NCBI GenBank assembly: GCA_010645155.1
Contig: JAAGOF010000234.1
Span: forward strand, 530,221-594,220
DNA length: 64,000 nucleotides
Direction: 5' to 3'
Origin: Tigriopus japonicus
Lineage: Eukaryota; Arthropoda; Copepoda; Harpacticoida; Harpacticidae
Shown: piece by piece, positions 1 to 10,867 of the stretch
How positions within the stretch are numbered: the stretch's first letter is position 1
Layout of the letters: each line of letters begins with the position of its first letter
The notes under the pieces: model-generated
Told to the model about the DNA's origin: nothing
Database searches by the model: none
Seen by the model: the letters and a program-made list of their open reading frames with translations, nothing else
Position numbers and translations under genes: made by a program

Positions 1-38
1 AGAAAACGCAATTGATTTAATTAATCCTACTAGAATTG

Positions 39-132
39 TTAATTCATATAGCCAGCATACCGCTCCAGGAAATTCAGTGCTTCTTCATTCAACCCCTTCA
101 ACCCTAGAGCCCACAATCCAAGAAAGTAGAAG
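39..132 (-). CDS. Possible last coding exon of an unknown gene
   Basis: On the minus strand a pyrimidine-rich stretch ending in CAG is followed, from 132 downwards, by an open frame of 30 codons that ends in TAA at 41-39. The predicted tail contains NEEALNFLERYAGYMN, which reads like real coding sequence: it is helical and acidic-aromatic. I do not recognise the protein and could not find its upstream exons, which should lie at higher coordinates. It may be a chance open frame; the acceptor-like site and the residue composition are the only support. Confidence 0.22.
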
Positions 133-1505
133 CTGAAGAAAAGAAGCGCCTGAAGTCACTTGGGCGTTTACTAAAAGATGGAATTTTCGTTTTAGTTTTT
201 CAACAAGAGGATTGAACCAAGCTTATAACCGAATGTGGGATGTCTGAACGCATAGAACTATCAAGATTTCAACTTGAAAGATTTTTCTTTGTCCAAACTC
301 TGTCATTGATCTCAATCAGTCGTCAAGAGGTGTCATGCGTAGTTTGAAGGTATGAGTTGAGAAGTACTTATTAGCTCTCCAAGTCACTATTGACTTGAGT
401 TGCTGGGCAATAAAAATGGAAATCATGCTCCCCTGCTGCCCATATTCACACTCAGGCATTTGACAGAGCGTGAACCAATGGACTCTTCTGCTTACAAATT
501 GGTTTCTTTCAGTAGGGATGGGCAATTTAAGATATGTTGAAGCTTGAGAGTCTACATTTTGATTCAAAGCGAACATTTCAGATCGTCAAAAAATGGGTAG
601 GACCGTTTTAGTCTAAAATATATCCATCTACTTTATACTGGTCGATACCGAGAGCATATATTGGCATTTCAGCATATATTGTTAAAAAAAGAAATAATAT
701 TTGAGCTTTTTAAGAGAACACAAAATTTTGAACTATATGCATGAATCATTTTTGGTCATTTGCCAATACAATTCAGTAGTTCGTAAAAGTACCAACTTAG
801 TAATAACTACATAACTTAAACTAATGCGTTTAGTTTGGGGACGTATCGATTCATCACCAATCATAGACTGGAGTTTATGATTCTTAAACTGCCACTTGTA
901 ACAAAGAGCCTTATCCAATCTAATTTAAGTTTGAAACTAGTGATGGACCGAAAGGGCCCAAAACCGAAACGAAAAATTTCTGCCGAAACAGCTCTGGTTA
1001 ACACTAAATTTAACCCGAGGCCAAAGCGGCGAACAAAGTACCACGAAGGAAGGAATATTTGCACTGTCCTTTGTGTCCTTTCCAGTCTCTTTGAGTTGTC
1101 TGATATGGGAGAGCAAAACAAAAATAAATTGAAAATCAGAATTTTTGCTCTTCAGTTTTAATTGAGCAAAAAAAAATATTGAAAGTACTTAGGTGCTTTC
1201 GATTTTGGCTGGCTTAACCGACACCAAAATTGAAGCCTAAACCAAATACGTTTTCGTACATTTTAATGCAAACTCTCTTTAATGTGGGAAAGATCTTTCC
1301 TATATCATCACGATTAACGATTACGTATATTTTAAGAGTCATGAAAATCGATTACCCGGATGTACCCATCACCTGAATCTTCACTTCGAAAAAATGATTA
1401 TTAGTAAATTACGTAACCATGAAGTGGTTTTACCTCGGGATCCACCTTCAAAAGCGCAATTTTCATTCTCTGTGGCAACAGTTCAAGTTCATCCGAGCTC
1501 CAAGA
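133..1505. other. Intergenic AT-rich spacer with repeat fragments
   Basis: I see no convincing gene here. Near 507 there is a TAGGGATGGGCA motif and near 937 a TAGTGATGGACC motif. Both resemble ends of hAT-type elements, but neither has a matching opposite end. The piece around 945-1030 shares the word AATTTCTGCCGAAA and a similar GC-rich context with 32270-32370, which suggests a dispersed repeat. Confidence 0.4.
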
Positions 1506-1864
1506 ATGAAGTTCTTCCTCACGATTGTGTTGGTGACCTTGGCCATTCTGAGCCTTCAAGCCGTTTCAGCCAAACCGTGGATTCAAGGCGTGGGTAAGAG
1601 AATCGCAATCCATAACCAAAATGCTTACTTTAATTATGTTTTTGGAATGGTTAGTACTAAAGGCAATATCTTTCTTTAGACCTACCATTACCTCGAGAAG
1701 TTGATCCTGAGAATCCGATAGTGGCTCACCCTGATGATTGTCATGTGTTTTACATGTTCAATTATCCCATGACTTGTGGCGAGGAATTGGTTTTCAATCC
1801 GGATACTCTAGCTTGTGAACCTGCCGAAAATGTGAGCTCAAGACCTGAGTGTGCCACTGCTTAA
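1506..1864 (+). CDS. Small secreted peritrophin-like chitin-binding protein (CBM14)
   Basis: Two exons, 1506-1593 and 1680-1864, joined across an 86-bp GT-AG intron, encode 90 residues. An in-frame ATG lies at 1419, but I chose 1506 because it starts directly with a typical signal peptide (MKFFLTIVLV...AVSA). The mature part matches the second half of a chitin-binding type-2 domain: a DDC-x-FY core, then TCGEELVFNPDTLAC, then PENV-like spacing and a final Cys. In the family these domains bind chitin in cuticle or peritrophic matrix. Only four of the usual six cysteines remain; the missing ones correspond to the first and third positions, which normally bond to each other. The protein holds a single domain. 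Its role is inferred from the fold only. Confidence 0.78.
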
Positions 1865-1884
1865 AACTATGACAAACGCGTCGC

Positions 1885-1890
1885 AATAAA
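1885..1890 (+). promoter_or_regulatory. Poly(A) signal AATAAA of the chitin-binding gene
   Basis: A canonical AATAAA begins 21 bp after the TAA stop, which implies a very short 3' UTR. Confidence 0.55.
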
Positions 1891-2672
1891 GTTCACTTGA
1901 GGTGTCGGGTTTTATATTGATTTATTGATCTGCCAGTGTTGTAAATGGACATTGTATGTACACAACATACATCATAATATTCTTGAGGAATAGAAAGAAC
2001 GGTTATTGTATGGATGATCATCATTACTGTTATATCATTGTTATTGTTGTTTTTGAAGGTCTTTGGGCTCAAATTAGCAATCAGATCTAGAGTCAATAGG
2101 AATGGTATGGTTATGTTTTGATTAAGTACTACGTGGTTATATTCTTATAAATCTGCTTCATAGAATCCATTTTGGAAGATAACACGCCAGTAACAAGATG
2201 GTTTGCCCACTAAAATGGTAATCTCGCATTAGCTGACCTTAATCCTTGGAAGACGTGTCATCGTCTATTGTATTTGATTGAATCCGTTTGTACATACACC
2301 TTTCTAAAAACCTTATTAAGTGACATACGGTATTGTTAGTTGGATAATGAAACGGCTTGCTATCCATTAAGTCCTTAAACCCTCAAAGCATAATATTTAG
2401 CAGGGCATGGGCGATGCATAAACGTCTATGCGACGAAAACAGGGGCAAAAATAACATTCTAAAAGGAAAGTCACATAAGAGAATAAAGAGGGGGGGGGGG
2501 AGAAATACACTTGAGAGATTCTTCACAGATTGAGCTTGGCCATTTTTGCATCAGGGGAACCAAAGTTCTCTCGAATCTCCGAGTCTTGACAAAGAAAGCA
2601 CCAAATGATAAAAAACTAATCCAAGGCATGGAACACAAAGTAAGAGCAATTCTAAAAATCCAAACGCGTCGA
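1891..2672. other. Intergenic spacer
   Basis: AT-rich sequence with no supported gene. A run of ten or more G begins near 2491. The part near 2672 is presumably the Bicaudal-D 3' UTR. Confidence 0.5.
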
Positions 2673-5091
2673 TCAACGAGCCGAGGATGAGGAGGACTGG
2701 AAGTTGTTGTATGAACTTTTGCCACGACTCCCTCGACCTCCACGGGGATATCGCTTGGGAGTATTCCGAATCTCGGAAGCCATCTCGATATCCTCGAGCC
2801 TTTGAGTGAGAACCAATTTTTGCTGGATGGCCATCCTCAATAACTGATTCAGAGTTTTTTTCTCCTCCTCGGAAGCATTAGTTTGCCGTTGCAATTCGTC
2901 CACTTGAGTGGCATACTCCTCACATCGAGCCGCAAACATGGCTCTTAAACTGGAGAACGTGGCCGCATCTTCTTTCAGAAGTCGCAGCTCGTTTCTTAGT
3001 TTGGTCATCGTGTTGCTGACCACGAGCTTCTCGTTGTCGTACTTGGATTTCAGATTGGCTAAGGCCACTTCGGCCGTCTGTTTGTTGGCCTTGAGGACCG
3101 TTCGCAATGTGGCGATTTGCTCTCGTTTCGAAGAGAGCAGGGATTTCAGTTTGACAATCTGTTCTTGGCTCTCGACCAATTCGGCCGAGAGCTCGGAAGT
3201 ATCGACCTCGGGGTTGGAATCGGCCACCTCTTTGGCCTTGATCACTTCTACCTGCTTGTCCAGAACGTCCTTGAGGTACTTGATCTGGTCTTTGACGGTT
3301 TCAATGTTGCTTTTGACCGCACCTGGATCGCTGATCTGGCCGTTAAGGTCCTTGGCCAAATAGTTTGTGGTTTTTAACTTTGTGACCATGACCTCCATTG
3401 AGGAGGCAGCTCGTTTGGGCGATTTGACCTCATCATTGGGCTGGTTATGCCGGAGCATAAGACGACTGGGAGTCTGCTGACTGGCTTTGCACACATTCTC
3501 GTAGAGCTTGGACAGTTCGTTTTGGACACCGATCATCTCGGATTGCGTGTCCGAGAGAGCTCGGAGAGCGTCCGAAGAGATCTTCTCAAATACCTTGATG
3601 TCATGATTGTATTCCGAGGACCTTTGCTCAGCTGTCACGAGTTCTCGTCGGGCAGCGTGGATCTCGACTTTTAATTTGGCTAAGGCATCGCCGGCTGGAG
3701 TGGATTCACTATCTTCCAAAGCACGGAGATTGGCCTCCATATCACTAATCTGTTTCTCGGCCATGTCGAGCATTCGCCGACCACTCTCGTCGAGTTGGAG
3801 CTGTTTATTATTTTCTGAATGGATTTGATGGAGGGTAGCGAGTTGAGCGCCCAAATGGACCATGTTGGTCTGATAGTCCTTGATCTCGGCTTTGGCCTTC
3901 TCCAAGGCCGATTTACTCTCGAGAAGCGACTTATTCAGCAGAATCTTTTCATTTTCGGCGCTTTCGATCTTCTGCTCGAGCTTCTTGAACTCTCCGCCGT
4001 GGATTTCGGTGAAGAGATCACTTGGCGGCCCCGAATCACCCATCATATCGCCATTCTCGCCGTCTTCTCCATGATCGGTCTTGTAGACATCACTGTTATC
4101 ATCCATATCGGTGCCCTCACTGCCATTGCCTTCCAAGGCTTCGGCCCCTTGAATACTCATGGCCAAATTGCCTAATTGATACATACTGTCCGAGTTCATT
4201 TTCGTGTCTAGCTCTTTTTTTAGAATATACCGTTGTTCCCGCTCATTTTGGAGCGACTCCAAGGCCTCCTCGAGTTGCTTTTCTGCGATTTTCTTCAGGT
4301 TATTGAACTCCTCCACTTGCTGGTTGAGGATCTCCACCTCTTCTTGAAGATGTCGGATCTCGTGCTTTGACCCTTCGAATTCCACCTAAAACGAAGAGAT
4401 TGTCATCATGAACGGAACCTGGACCAAAGGTATGTGCAACATTTCGATAAATGAGCGTACCTGGGAGGATCTGAGATTGGAGATTTGTTTCTGTAGCATG
4501 ATGTTCTCTTCCTCGAGTTCGGCGTAATCCGTGAGTAATCGGGTCTCGCGTTGTTTAAAATCGCGAAGTTCGTGCTTGATCTCCTTGATCTCGACCGTGC
4601 TGACCTCTTTCGAGTTGAGATAAACGCTGAGCTCCTGCAATTGCAAACACAAAACGCCGTTACTCATGTCTATCTAACCGCATTCCCGCTCAAAAATCTC
4701 TCACCTGTTCCACCCGTTCTTTTTCAGCCCTCAATCGTTCGTTTTCGATCTTGGTATTCTTAATGTCAATCTCCATATTGAGCACTTGCGTGTTCAACGA
4801 AGATTCACGGGCGGCCGTTTCATGCAAGAGGTTCTCTTCGTGTTCAATCCCGGTACGGGCAGACTCCATTTGCGAGGTCTGAAACTTGGCCAAGGCCTCG
4901 TGAGACACGTGGAGTTCATGGCGCATGTTCTCATAGAGCGTCTCGAGTTCCGTGCACCGGATCTCGAGTTGCTCTTTTTCTTCCAGTAAAACCAATCCAT
5001 ATTGGGCTGATTGGATCTTCTCGGCCGAGGTTTGGTCCAATTCACGGCTCAACCGCTCGATCTCACTCCGGAGATCAGCTTCAGTCGCCAT
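2673..5091 (-). CDS. BicD: Bicaudal-D, dynein/dynactin cargo adaptor
   Basis: Three exons on the minus strand, 5091-4705, 4634-4461 and 4385-2673, with introns of 70 and 75 bp, give 757 residues, close to the roughly 780 of insect BicD. The start at 5091 is an ATG opening directly into the conserved N-terminus (LRSEIERLSRELDQTSAEK, then QYGLVLLEEKEQL). BicD proteins are parallel coiled-coil dimers. The N-terminal coiled coil binds dynein and dynactin; the C-terminal coiled coil binds cargo such as Rab6 or the mRNA adaptor Egalitarian. Heptad-rich coiled coil is visible through most of the protein, broken by an acidic low-complexity stretch around residues 260-300 and an MLRHNQP-containing linker near 490-510. 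The Arg/Gly/Ser-rich tail (PRGGRGSRGK) is disordered. The gene points away from the dynein heavy chain gene 10 kb to the right. Confidence 0.93.
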
Positions 5092-7129
5092 AATGGATGA
5101 TGTTGATGCGGGTGATAACGCTCAATTAATCCCGGAGCTTCGTCGTTCCAGTCAAACCCGAGCTCCCCATTCACCGAGGTTTCATGGCCCGACACACTGG
5201 CAATCAGTTGGAAATAATGAAATCATATCGTTAGTATCAACATGAGATGAGGGTGTGGTTGTCATCATCACCACATGGAAGATGCTTATCATCTTTGGCT
5301 ACCAACGACAATACACAAGCAAAGGAGGCCACACAGGTGCCATTATTACTTGTCGACAACGTGGTATTACTTACAGAATTTGAAAGTCTCTTCCTGAAAT
5401 TGGGGCGAGTAGGCCGAGAAATTGGCCAACGGCCAATAAAAAAACCTTATCTACCGACACTGATTTTAAAGCGAAAGCGCAAAGGTCAAGGTTTCAAGGC
5501 TGACGAATCAATCAACTTTAAAAAACACCAAAAAACCACTCGAGGAATGAATGCATAACTAACTAGCTTAAAATTTTTGGGGAGAAGCAGTCGTGGATTA
5601 AGCGGAAACTCGAGACGACACAGAAATTCAATGCGCTTCTAAGAATCCCAGATGAGCCCAAAATGTACGCTTTATGAGGCAAGAAAAAAACCGCTATCTA
5701 ATTTTTCTTCTTTTTGTGTCCGATCACTACCCTCGATGTCTCGTATATTTCGCTGACATGACATCTGCGGTTAACTTTAACGTAAATGGCCCCAACATGA
5801 ATATCATGAGCATACCACAATCTTTGACCCTTTTGAATAGCTGATGTACAACGATTTGCCTTTGATGTTAGGTGTTTTACCGTTAGGTATTACGAATTTT
5901 TGCCTTAACACCCTTCTCGACTTTGACCCTCATAACATTTTCATACCTTTTCGACTCGGAATCTCAAAGCTCGAAACCGTAGATTTCGAGTGAGTGCGGC
6001 TCAGGCCCGGATGTCTAGCTCTGGCGGCATCCAGGAGATTTCCGCTGATCCACCATGGAGACGGGAAGTAAGAGAGGGGACGGGAAAGGGGCGTGGTACC
6101 AGCCACTGGGTTGGATTATTCTCGCCTGTCCACGTTGAAAAGCGCCCACGGGCTCGACGACAATGGCGGCGAAGACCTTGACGAGCGCAATGACGACGAT
6201 GATGAAGTAGTAGAAGTAGAAGAAGACAACTTGTTCGTTCGGGAGCGCTCGCACACCTCTTCTCTTTTCCAGCCGTGTCACTCACTCACTCACTCACTCA
6301 CTCACTCACACTTGTTTTCGGCTGATTTTCACTCTTCTTCATCTTCTCGCCATCTCTTCTCTTCTCTTCTTGATCATGGTGTGCTCAGAAAGTCATGGTA
6401 CATCGTTCACACCGAAACAGGGTGACCAACTATTCCAGATCCAAAAGAGCCGGAGGCTTTTGGAGGGTGGAACGACCAAAGCGTCAGTGAGAAGGAGCTG
6501 GGATTTAAAAACGGAGCAAGAAATTAAAGTATCAAAGACTTTTTTTCAGATTTCTGTTGCAGAAAATGTTTCCACCCGCACAAAGTGTTGCTTATGGGCA
6601 TTATAGAGTTAAGTTGGAAAAGGCCGTGAAAGATTTAAAGTAGAGCGGAACGAGGAGAGCAGGACTAAAAAGTCCAATTTTTATTCCAATGTGAAATGGT
6701 AGTGATGTAAATATGCGGACCGTATTTGATCTGAAATTCCACGCTCACGGAAAGTTTGGCGTGGACCACTTCAACTCTTTTGAAGCCATTGAAGGTTCAT
6801 GTTGAAACTCCGACTTGACAAATATGTGCTGCTTTTGGCACTATATTTACAGCAATAGAAATGAAATATCTATGTCACACCAAAAAGAGCTGAATTTAGC
6901 GCTTAGAAACCAAATTGGGTCACTTTCAACATGCTGTAAGTAAGTTCGTCAGTCAGTCCGTTAAGGCATCGCGACCCAAGAAAGAATGAACGGGACGAAA
7001 CGACTCTGTTTAGATGAGCACTCGTGGATGGTACTTGCTTCACTCGCCTTCTTTCGTCTCATTCATAGCCAAGTTAGGGACATGGGCAAAGCATGGACTA
7101 GTTACTGGGTGGATGGATGAAGACATTAG
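5092..7129. other. Spacer upstream of BicD
   Basis: This should contain the BicD promoter and 5' UTR, near 5092-5250. A GC-richer block at about 5990-6420 has short open frames on both strands, but none has recognisable protein character. I see no gene I can support. Confidence 0.4.
6279..6310. repeat. (CACT)n microsatellite
   Basis: About eight tandem CACT units, following a GA/GAT-rich stretch at 6190-6230. Confidence 0.85.
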
Positions 7130-7411
7130 CTGAGTTTATATACCCTGTGACAACTTGAGTTGTTACAGAAATTTTACGTTACCACACGCCGTTGGTTTCA
7201 TTTGCAAACACGAAAGTATGCAAGTTGCCACAAGAAATCGTTCAAAGAAAGCTAAGCTTGTAAACCCCGTCGCAAAACTCTTTCATAACTTTTTGCCACA
7301 GGATTTCTTGTCCTAACTTATGTACTTTCGAGTTTGCAATTGAAGTCAATGGCGTGTGGTAGCGAAAAATTTCTGTCACAACTCAAGTTGTCACATGGTA
7401 TACAAACTCAG
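7130..7411. mobile_element. MITE-like element with ~110-bp terminal inverted repeats
   Basis: The left arm starts CTGAGTTTATATACCCTGTG and the right arm, read on the other strand, starts CTGAGTTTGTATACCATGTG. The two arms stay clearly similar over roughly 110 bp, through ACAACTTGAGTTGT and ACCACACGCC, so most of this 282-bp element is a large foldback. No coding sequence is present. I could not identify a clear target duplication. TATACC...GGTATA near the ends hints at a TA-targeting Tc1/mariner-type origin, but the arms extend past it. Confidence 0.75.
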
Positions 7412-7448
7412 TGATGGTGTTTAACACCATCTGACATTTTTGGGGAAC

Positions 7449-7891
7449 GGTGACGATGTGAGGTCCGGTCGCAAAAGCGAACCAGTGTTACCAGAACTTC
7501 ACGAACCAATCATGCCAAAATATATCGAAAAAGAGAGGTCAGATTTGGCTAGATGGATGCAAAATGTCACTGTTATGCTTTGGCACTTCAGCAAACAAAT
7601 TCGAAAACGAAATTAGTAATAATTTGAAAGAATTTAAATGTTCTACACAGAATACTTCACTTACAAGAATGAATGTCAGATCAAAAATACTTGTTTGAAC
7701 AAAAACAATTTTCCTGTGGACAATGTCTTAAGACGTTTTTCTGTCTGTTTTGATAGTGGAACATATTCAGAGTGAAAGGTAAGTATTGTCTGTAAATTTG
7801 CATTTGCAGTTATTTAACTTGAAACTACTGATTATCAAATATCTGGCAATGCTGCTTTGGTGTTCTTTCGTCCGGACCTCACATCGTCACC
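7449..7891. mobile_element. MITE-like element with 20-bp perfect inverted ends
   Basis: The 20 bases at 7449-7468 (GGTGACGATGTGAGGTCCGG) recur as an exact reverse complement at 7872-7891. Weak similarity continues a few bases inward, and a short TTGGG-like match continues outward. The interior is AT-rich and non-coding. No target duplication was seen, so the exact ends and the superfamily are open. Confidence 0.65.
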
Positions 7892-9182
7892 ATTACCCAA
7901 TTTTGTTCACCATATTTTGGGTATAATTGAAGTCAAGGGGAATGCAAAGAAGAAAACTTAATGTGATTGAAGAATTATGTTTTGTTGAATCTTGCAGAGA
8001 TTCACAATTTTATGCTGAGCCCAACAATTTCTGAGCTACAGGCAGGCCAACTTTCATTCCCTCTAAATCACCCTGCGCAGAAGAAGGGAGTAAAATTTTG
8101 TTTTTATCATTGTAGCTGACAATCATATTTAACCTAAAGTAACCTAAAGTAACCAAAATTATCAATGTTAAACAGTTAAGTGTCAAACGCCAAAAATGGC
8201 CCCTAGTTATACTTTAAATTGCTGTTTCTTTTATACGCATTCAAATAAAAATAGGCAATACATTTTCAAAAAGAAAAGTGAAAGGAACCCAGAAGGTAAA
8301 ACGTATTTTCATTGATGCAAAGGATATTAAACACAAATACAATTGACAATCATAATGTTCATTCACCACTGATTTGACAATGTCAGGTGTTCCGTCCAAA
8401 GTCCATTCAGTGCACAGCACAGTCAAGCTAACTTATGTCAAAATCTGCTTTTCAGCAAGAAGATACAATCATAGCTCCAAGTGATCAAGCAAGCAAACAG
8501 CCTTAATGGAGGGATCTGGAACTGATAAAAAGCCTAAATTTTTGCTACTTCTTGCCCAAGGTTTCGAGTTATCTTGGGTGAGCTCAAAATCTCCTCCCTC
8601 AGTTTGTCAAGTACGTGCAAATCCCCGAATCCCATTCCCTAACGTACTAGTCAGCTGCTTACTGGTAACCCAGTGAGAAACCAAGGGACTAAGTCTGAGA
8701 CATGTATTTATCTTTTCAAAGGTGGTAAAATGTTATTATTTTAAGCAAGTTAAAGTAAAAGAAAAAAAAATAGAAAAGGACAAATGCAATTGAAAAGTAC
8801 AACTGTTTGAAGAGAGAGCATGGGGAATAACAGGAATCACAAACAATCAGTTGCAAAATCAAAACTTGAATTGTTATCTTTCACTATGACGCCATTTGAG
8901 TTCTGTTTTCGGGGAAAACATGATGAAATACTTGGCCGCTTGAATATATTTGGTCAAGAAGCAATGAAATTTCTGGAGTGGTAGGCTAACTATGATAATT
9001 ATGATTTCGAGAAGGATCTAATGAACTTGCGTTTTCTGCAAATAAGACCTGCCTTAGATTGGCCAAATTACAATTTTCCAGTTGCAATTTTCAACCCAAC
9101 GGAATACCTGCGTGAAAAGTTATGCCCTTTCAAATCCGCAACCGTAAGAGAGCATAGAATGGATGAGCTCAACCCGCTCACC
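7892..9182. other. Intergenic AT-rich spacer
   Basis: No gene supported. A short tandem of AACCTAAAGT lies near 8133-8155. The rest is unique-looking AT-rich sequence. Confidence 0.45.
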
Positions 9183-9419
9183 CAGGGTTGCCAGGTTCTA
9201 GGGAAGCTTTTTCAAAAAAATTTTTTTTTTAATTCTGAAAAAAATGCAAGCATTCAGTTTAACACAAAAAATTGGGGAAAAAAGTCTGAAAAATACTTGT
9301 TTCACAATAAAGCAAATTTCAATTCCCTCAATTGACATTTGGCACAGCCTCCTAAATAACATTCCTAATTCCTAAAGGCTGTGTGAGCTTCACTGGTCCA
9401 TTTCTGATTAATTTAACAG

Positions 9420-9495
<76 letters not shown>

Positions 9496-10087
9496 ATCGG
9501 GAGTTTATTTTTGCACAAAACACATGTTTCAGTAAAAAAATAACTGTTCAGTATTACATGTATGCATTTTTGAGAAACAAATAGAAAGTGATTGACGATT
9601 TGAGTAACCAAATGAAACCAAAAGTTTCTTCAGAAAGAGGGTTTAATATCAAATGGAAGTCACATCACCAAACAAAAATGTCTACTAATGGTGTTTCTAA
9701 TTCCAAAATTGACCATTACATCAAAATTTGCAAGTGCCCAATTTTGGACACAAACTAAATGTTTTAAGCCTATGTATACCTTGATGTCTATGCTCTGGTA
9801 GGCAGAAAATGGCACGTTCAAATGTAGTAAGATTTCAGACCAATTCAGGATTCATTTTACAAAAAAAATATAAACATTTTGCTTATCTTTTTGTTATTTT
9901 CGACCACTTTCCGCCACTTTTGGATATGGCCGAGGAAATATTTTTTCTCGGCCACCAGGTTTCAAATTCGGCCATTTTTGGCTACTTTTGGAAGTGGCCG
10001 AGAGAAGTTTTTTCTTTCGGCCACCGGGTTTCAAATTCGGCCACTTTTGCCAAAAGTGGCCGAGGATTCGGGCACCTGGAAACCCTG
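9183..10087. mobile_element. hAT-like non-autonomous element, TSD CGCTCACC
   Basis: The left end is CAGGGTTGCCAGGT and the right end, reverse-complemented, is CAGGGTTTCCAGGT. The 905-bp element is flanked on both sides by CGCTCACC (9175-9182 and 10088-10095). CAGGG-type ends plus an 8-bp target duplication are the signature of hAT transposons. No transposase frame is present. The interior carries a (GTT)n tract and, near the right end, two tandem copies of a ~68-bp unit rich in CGGCCA (from about 9927). Confidence 0.88.
9419..9494. repeat. (GTT)25 microsatellite
   Basis: Uninterrupted GTT repeats lie inside the hAT-like element. On the minus strand they would read as poly-glutamine, but there is no sign that this is a gene. 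Confidence 0.95.
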
Positions 10088-10111
10088 CGCTCACCCTTTT
10101 GTGGTAAAAAC

Positions 10112-10829
10112 TAGTGATGGGAGGCAAACAGGAGCTTGGGCAAGCGGTCCGGTACAGTACCTTGGACTTGCCGAAACTTGGGTCTACTTGGGTGCCTGTA
10201 CAAGTATTTTTCCCACCTTACAGGTTTGCCAAATTTGCTAGGAATGAAGACTAAACCTTCGGCATCAGAACTTCAATTAACCAGAAAGTTTCAGCGAAAT
10301 AGGGCCCATGCCCTTGTTAGGATGGATTTTTAGATGAAAATACACAATTCAAAGCTTTTGTATCGAGAAATGCAAAAGCTTTTGAGAATATTTCAAAAAA
10401 AAAAAAGAGTTGGCATCTTATATTTTTTTCTAGCAACTCTGAGTGACCGAGCTTGTTCCCAAGTGTGACTGTTAAATCTCATTCTTGATTGGCCCGAAAA
10501 GTGTATTCATGTGTGGTCTAGAACGGAAACTAAAGAAAAAACATGGTTTTGCAAATGCTATCCAAATCAAAATATTTTTTGTTTCACTTCCACTGTTTAT
10601 TGCTAAATTATTAAGGTCAAAAGATCATAGAAAATGCAACTTGACATTCTTTTCTTCTAAGTCACACTGCAAGCATCTGAAATCTTCTAAGAGCAACTGC
10701 CGGCAACTGCATCTTCCAATGTTCCTTGAGCTTGGGAAGTGTATTGGTGTATTGCCCAAGTAATGCTTGTCAACAACTTGTGCTTGGGGTGTCTGTGATG
10801 ACTCATTACTTGCCCAAGTCACATCACTA
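10112..10829. mobile_element. hAT-like non-autonomous element, family A, copy 1 (TSD GTAAAAAC)
   Basis: Ends are TAGTGATGGGAG and, reverse-complemented, TAGTGATGTGAC. Perfect 8-bp flanking duplications GTAAAAAC occur at 10104-10111 and 10830-10837. A second copy with its own different 8-bp duplication lies at 41415-42129, with only scattered differences. The 718-bp element encodes no transposase. A 92-codon open frame (10485-10763) survives in both copies but has no recognisable domain. Confidence 0.9.
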
Positions 10830-10836
10830 GTAAAAA

Positions 10837-10860
10837 CTAAAGGCTTGATCAAGCCTTTAG
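10837..10860. repeat. 24-bp perfect palindrome beside a hAT-like element
   Basis: A perfect palindrome centred on TTGATCAA, bounded by two GTAAAAAC words (10830-10837 and 10860-10867). The first of these is also the right target duplication of the adjacent hAT-like element. Confidence 0.8.
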
Positions 10861-10867
10861 TAAAAAC

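Noticed and set aside
6093..6606. Overlapping plus-strand frames near the CACT repeat
   Set aside because: They run through simple repeats and lack splice-consistent coding character. More likely this is promoter or leader sequence.
9419..9494. Poly-glutamine protein on the minus strand
   Set aside because: It is only a GTT microsatellite inside a transposon, with no coding-like flanks or splice signals.
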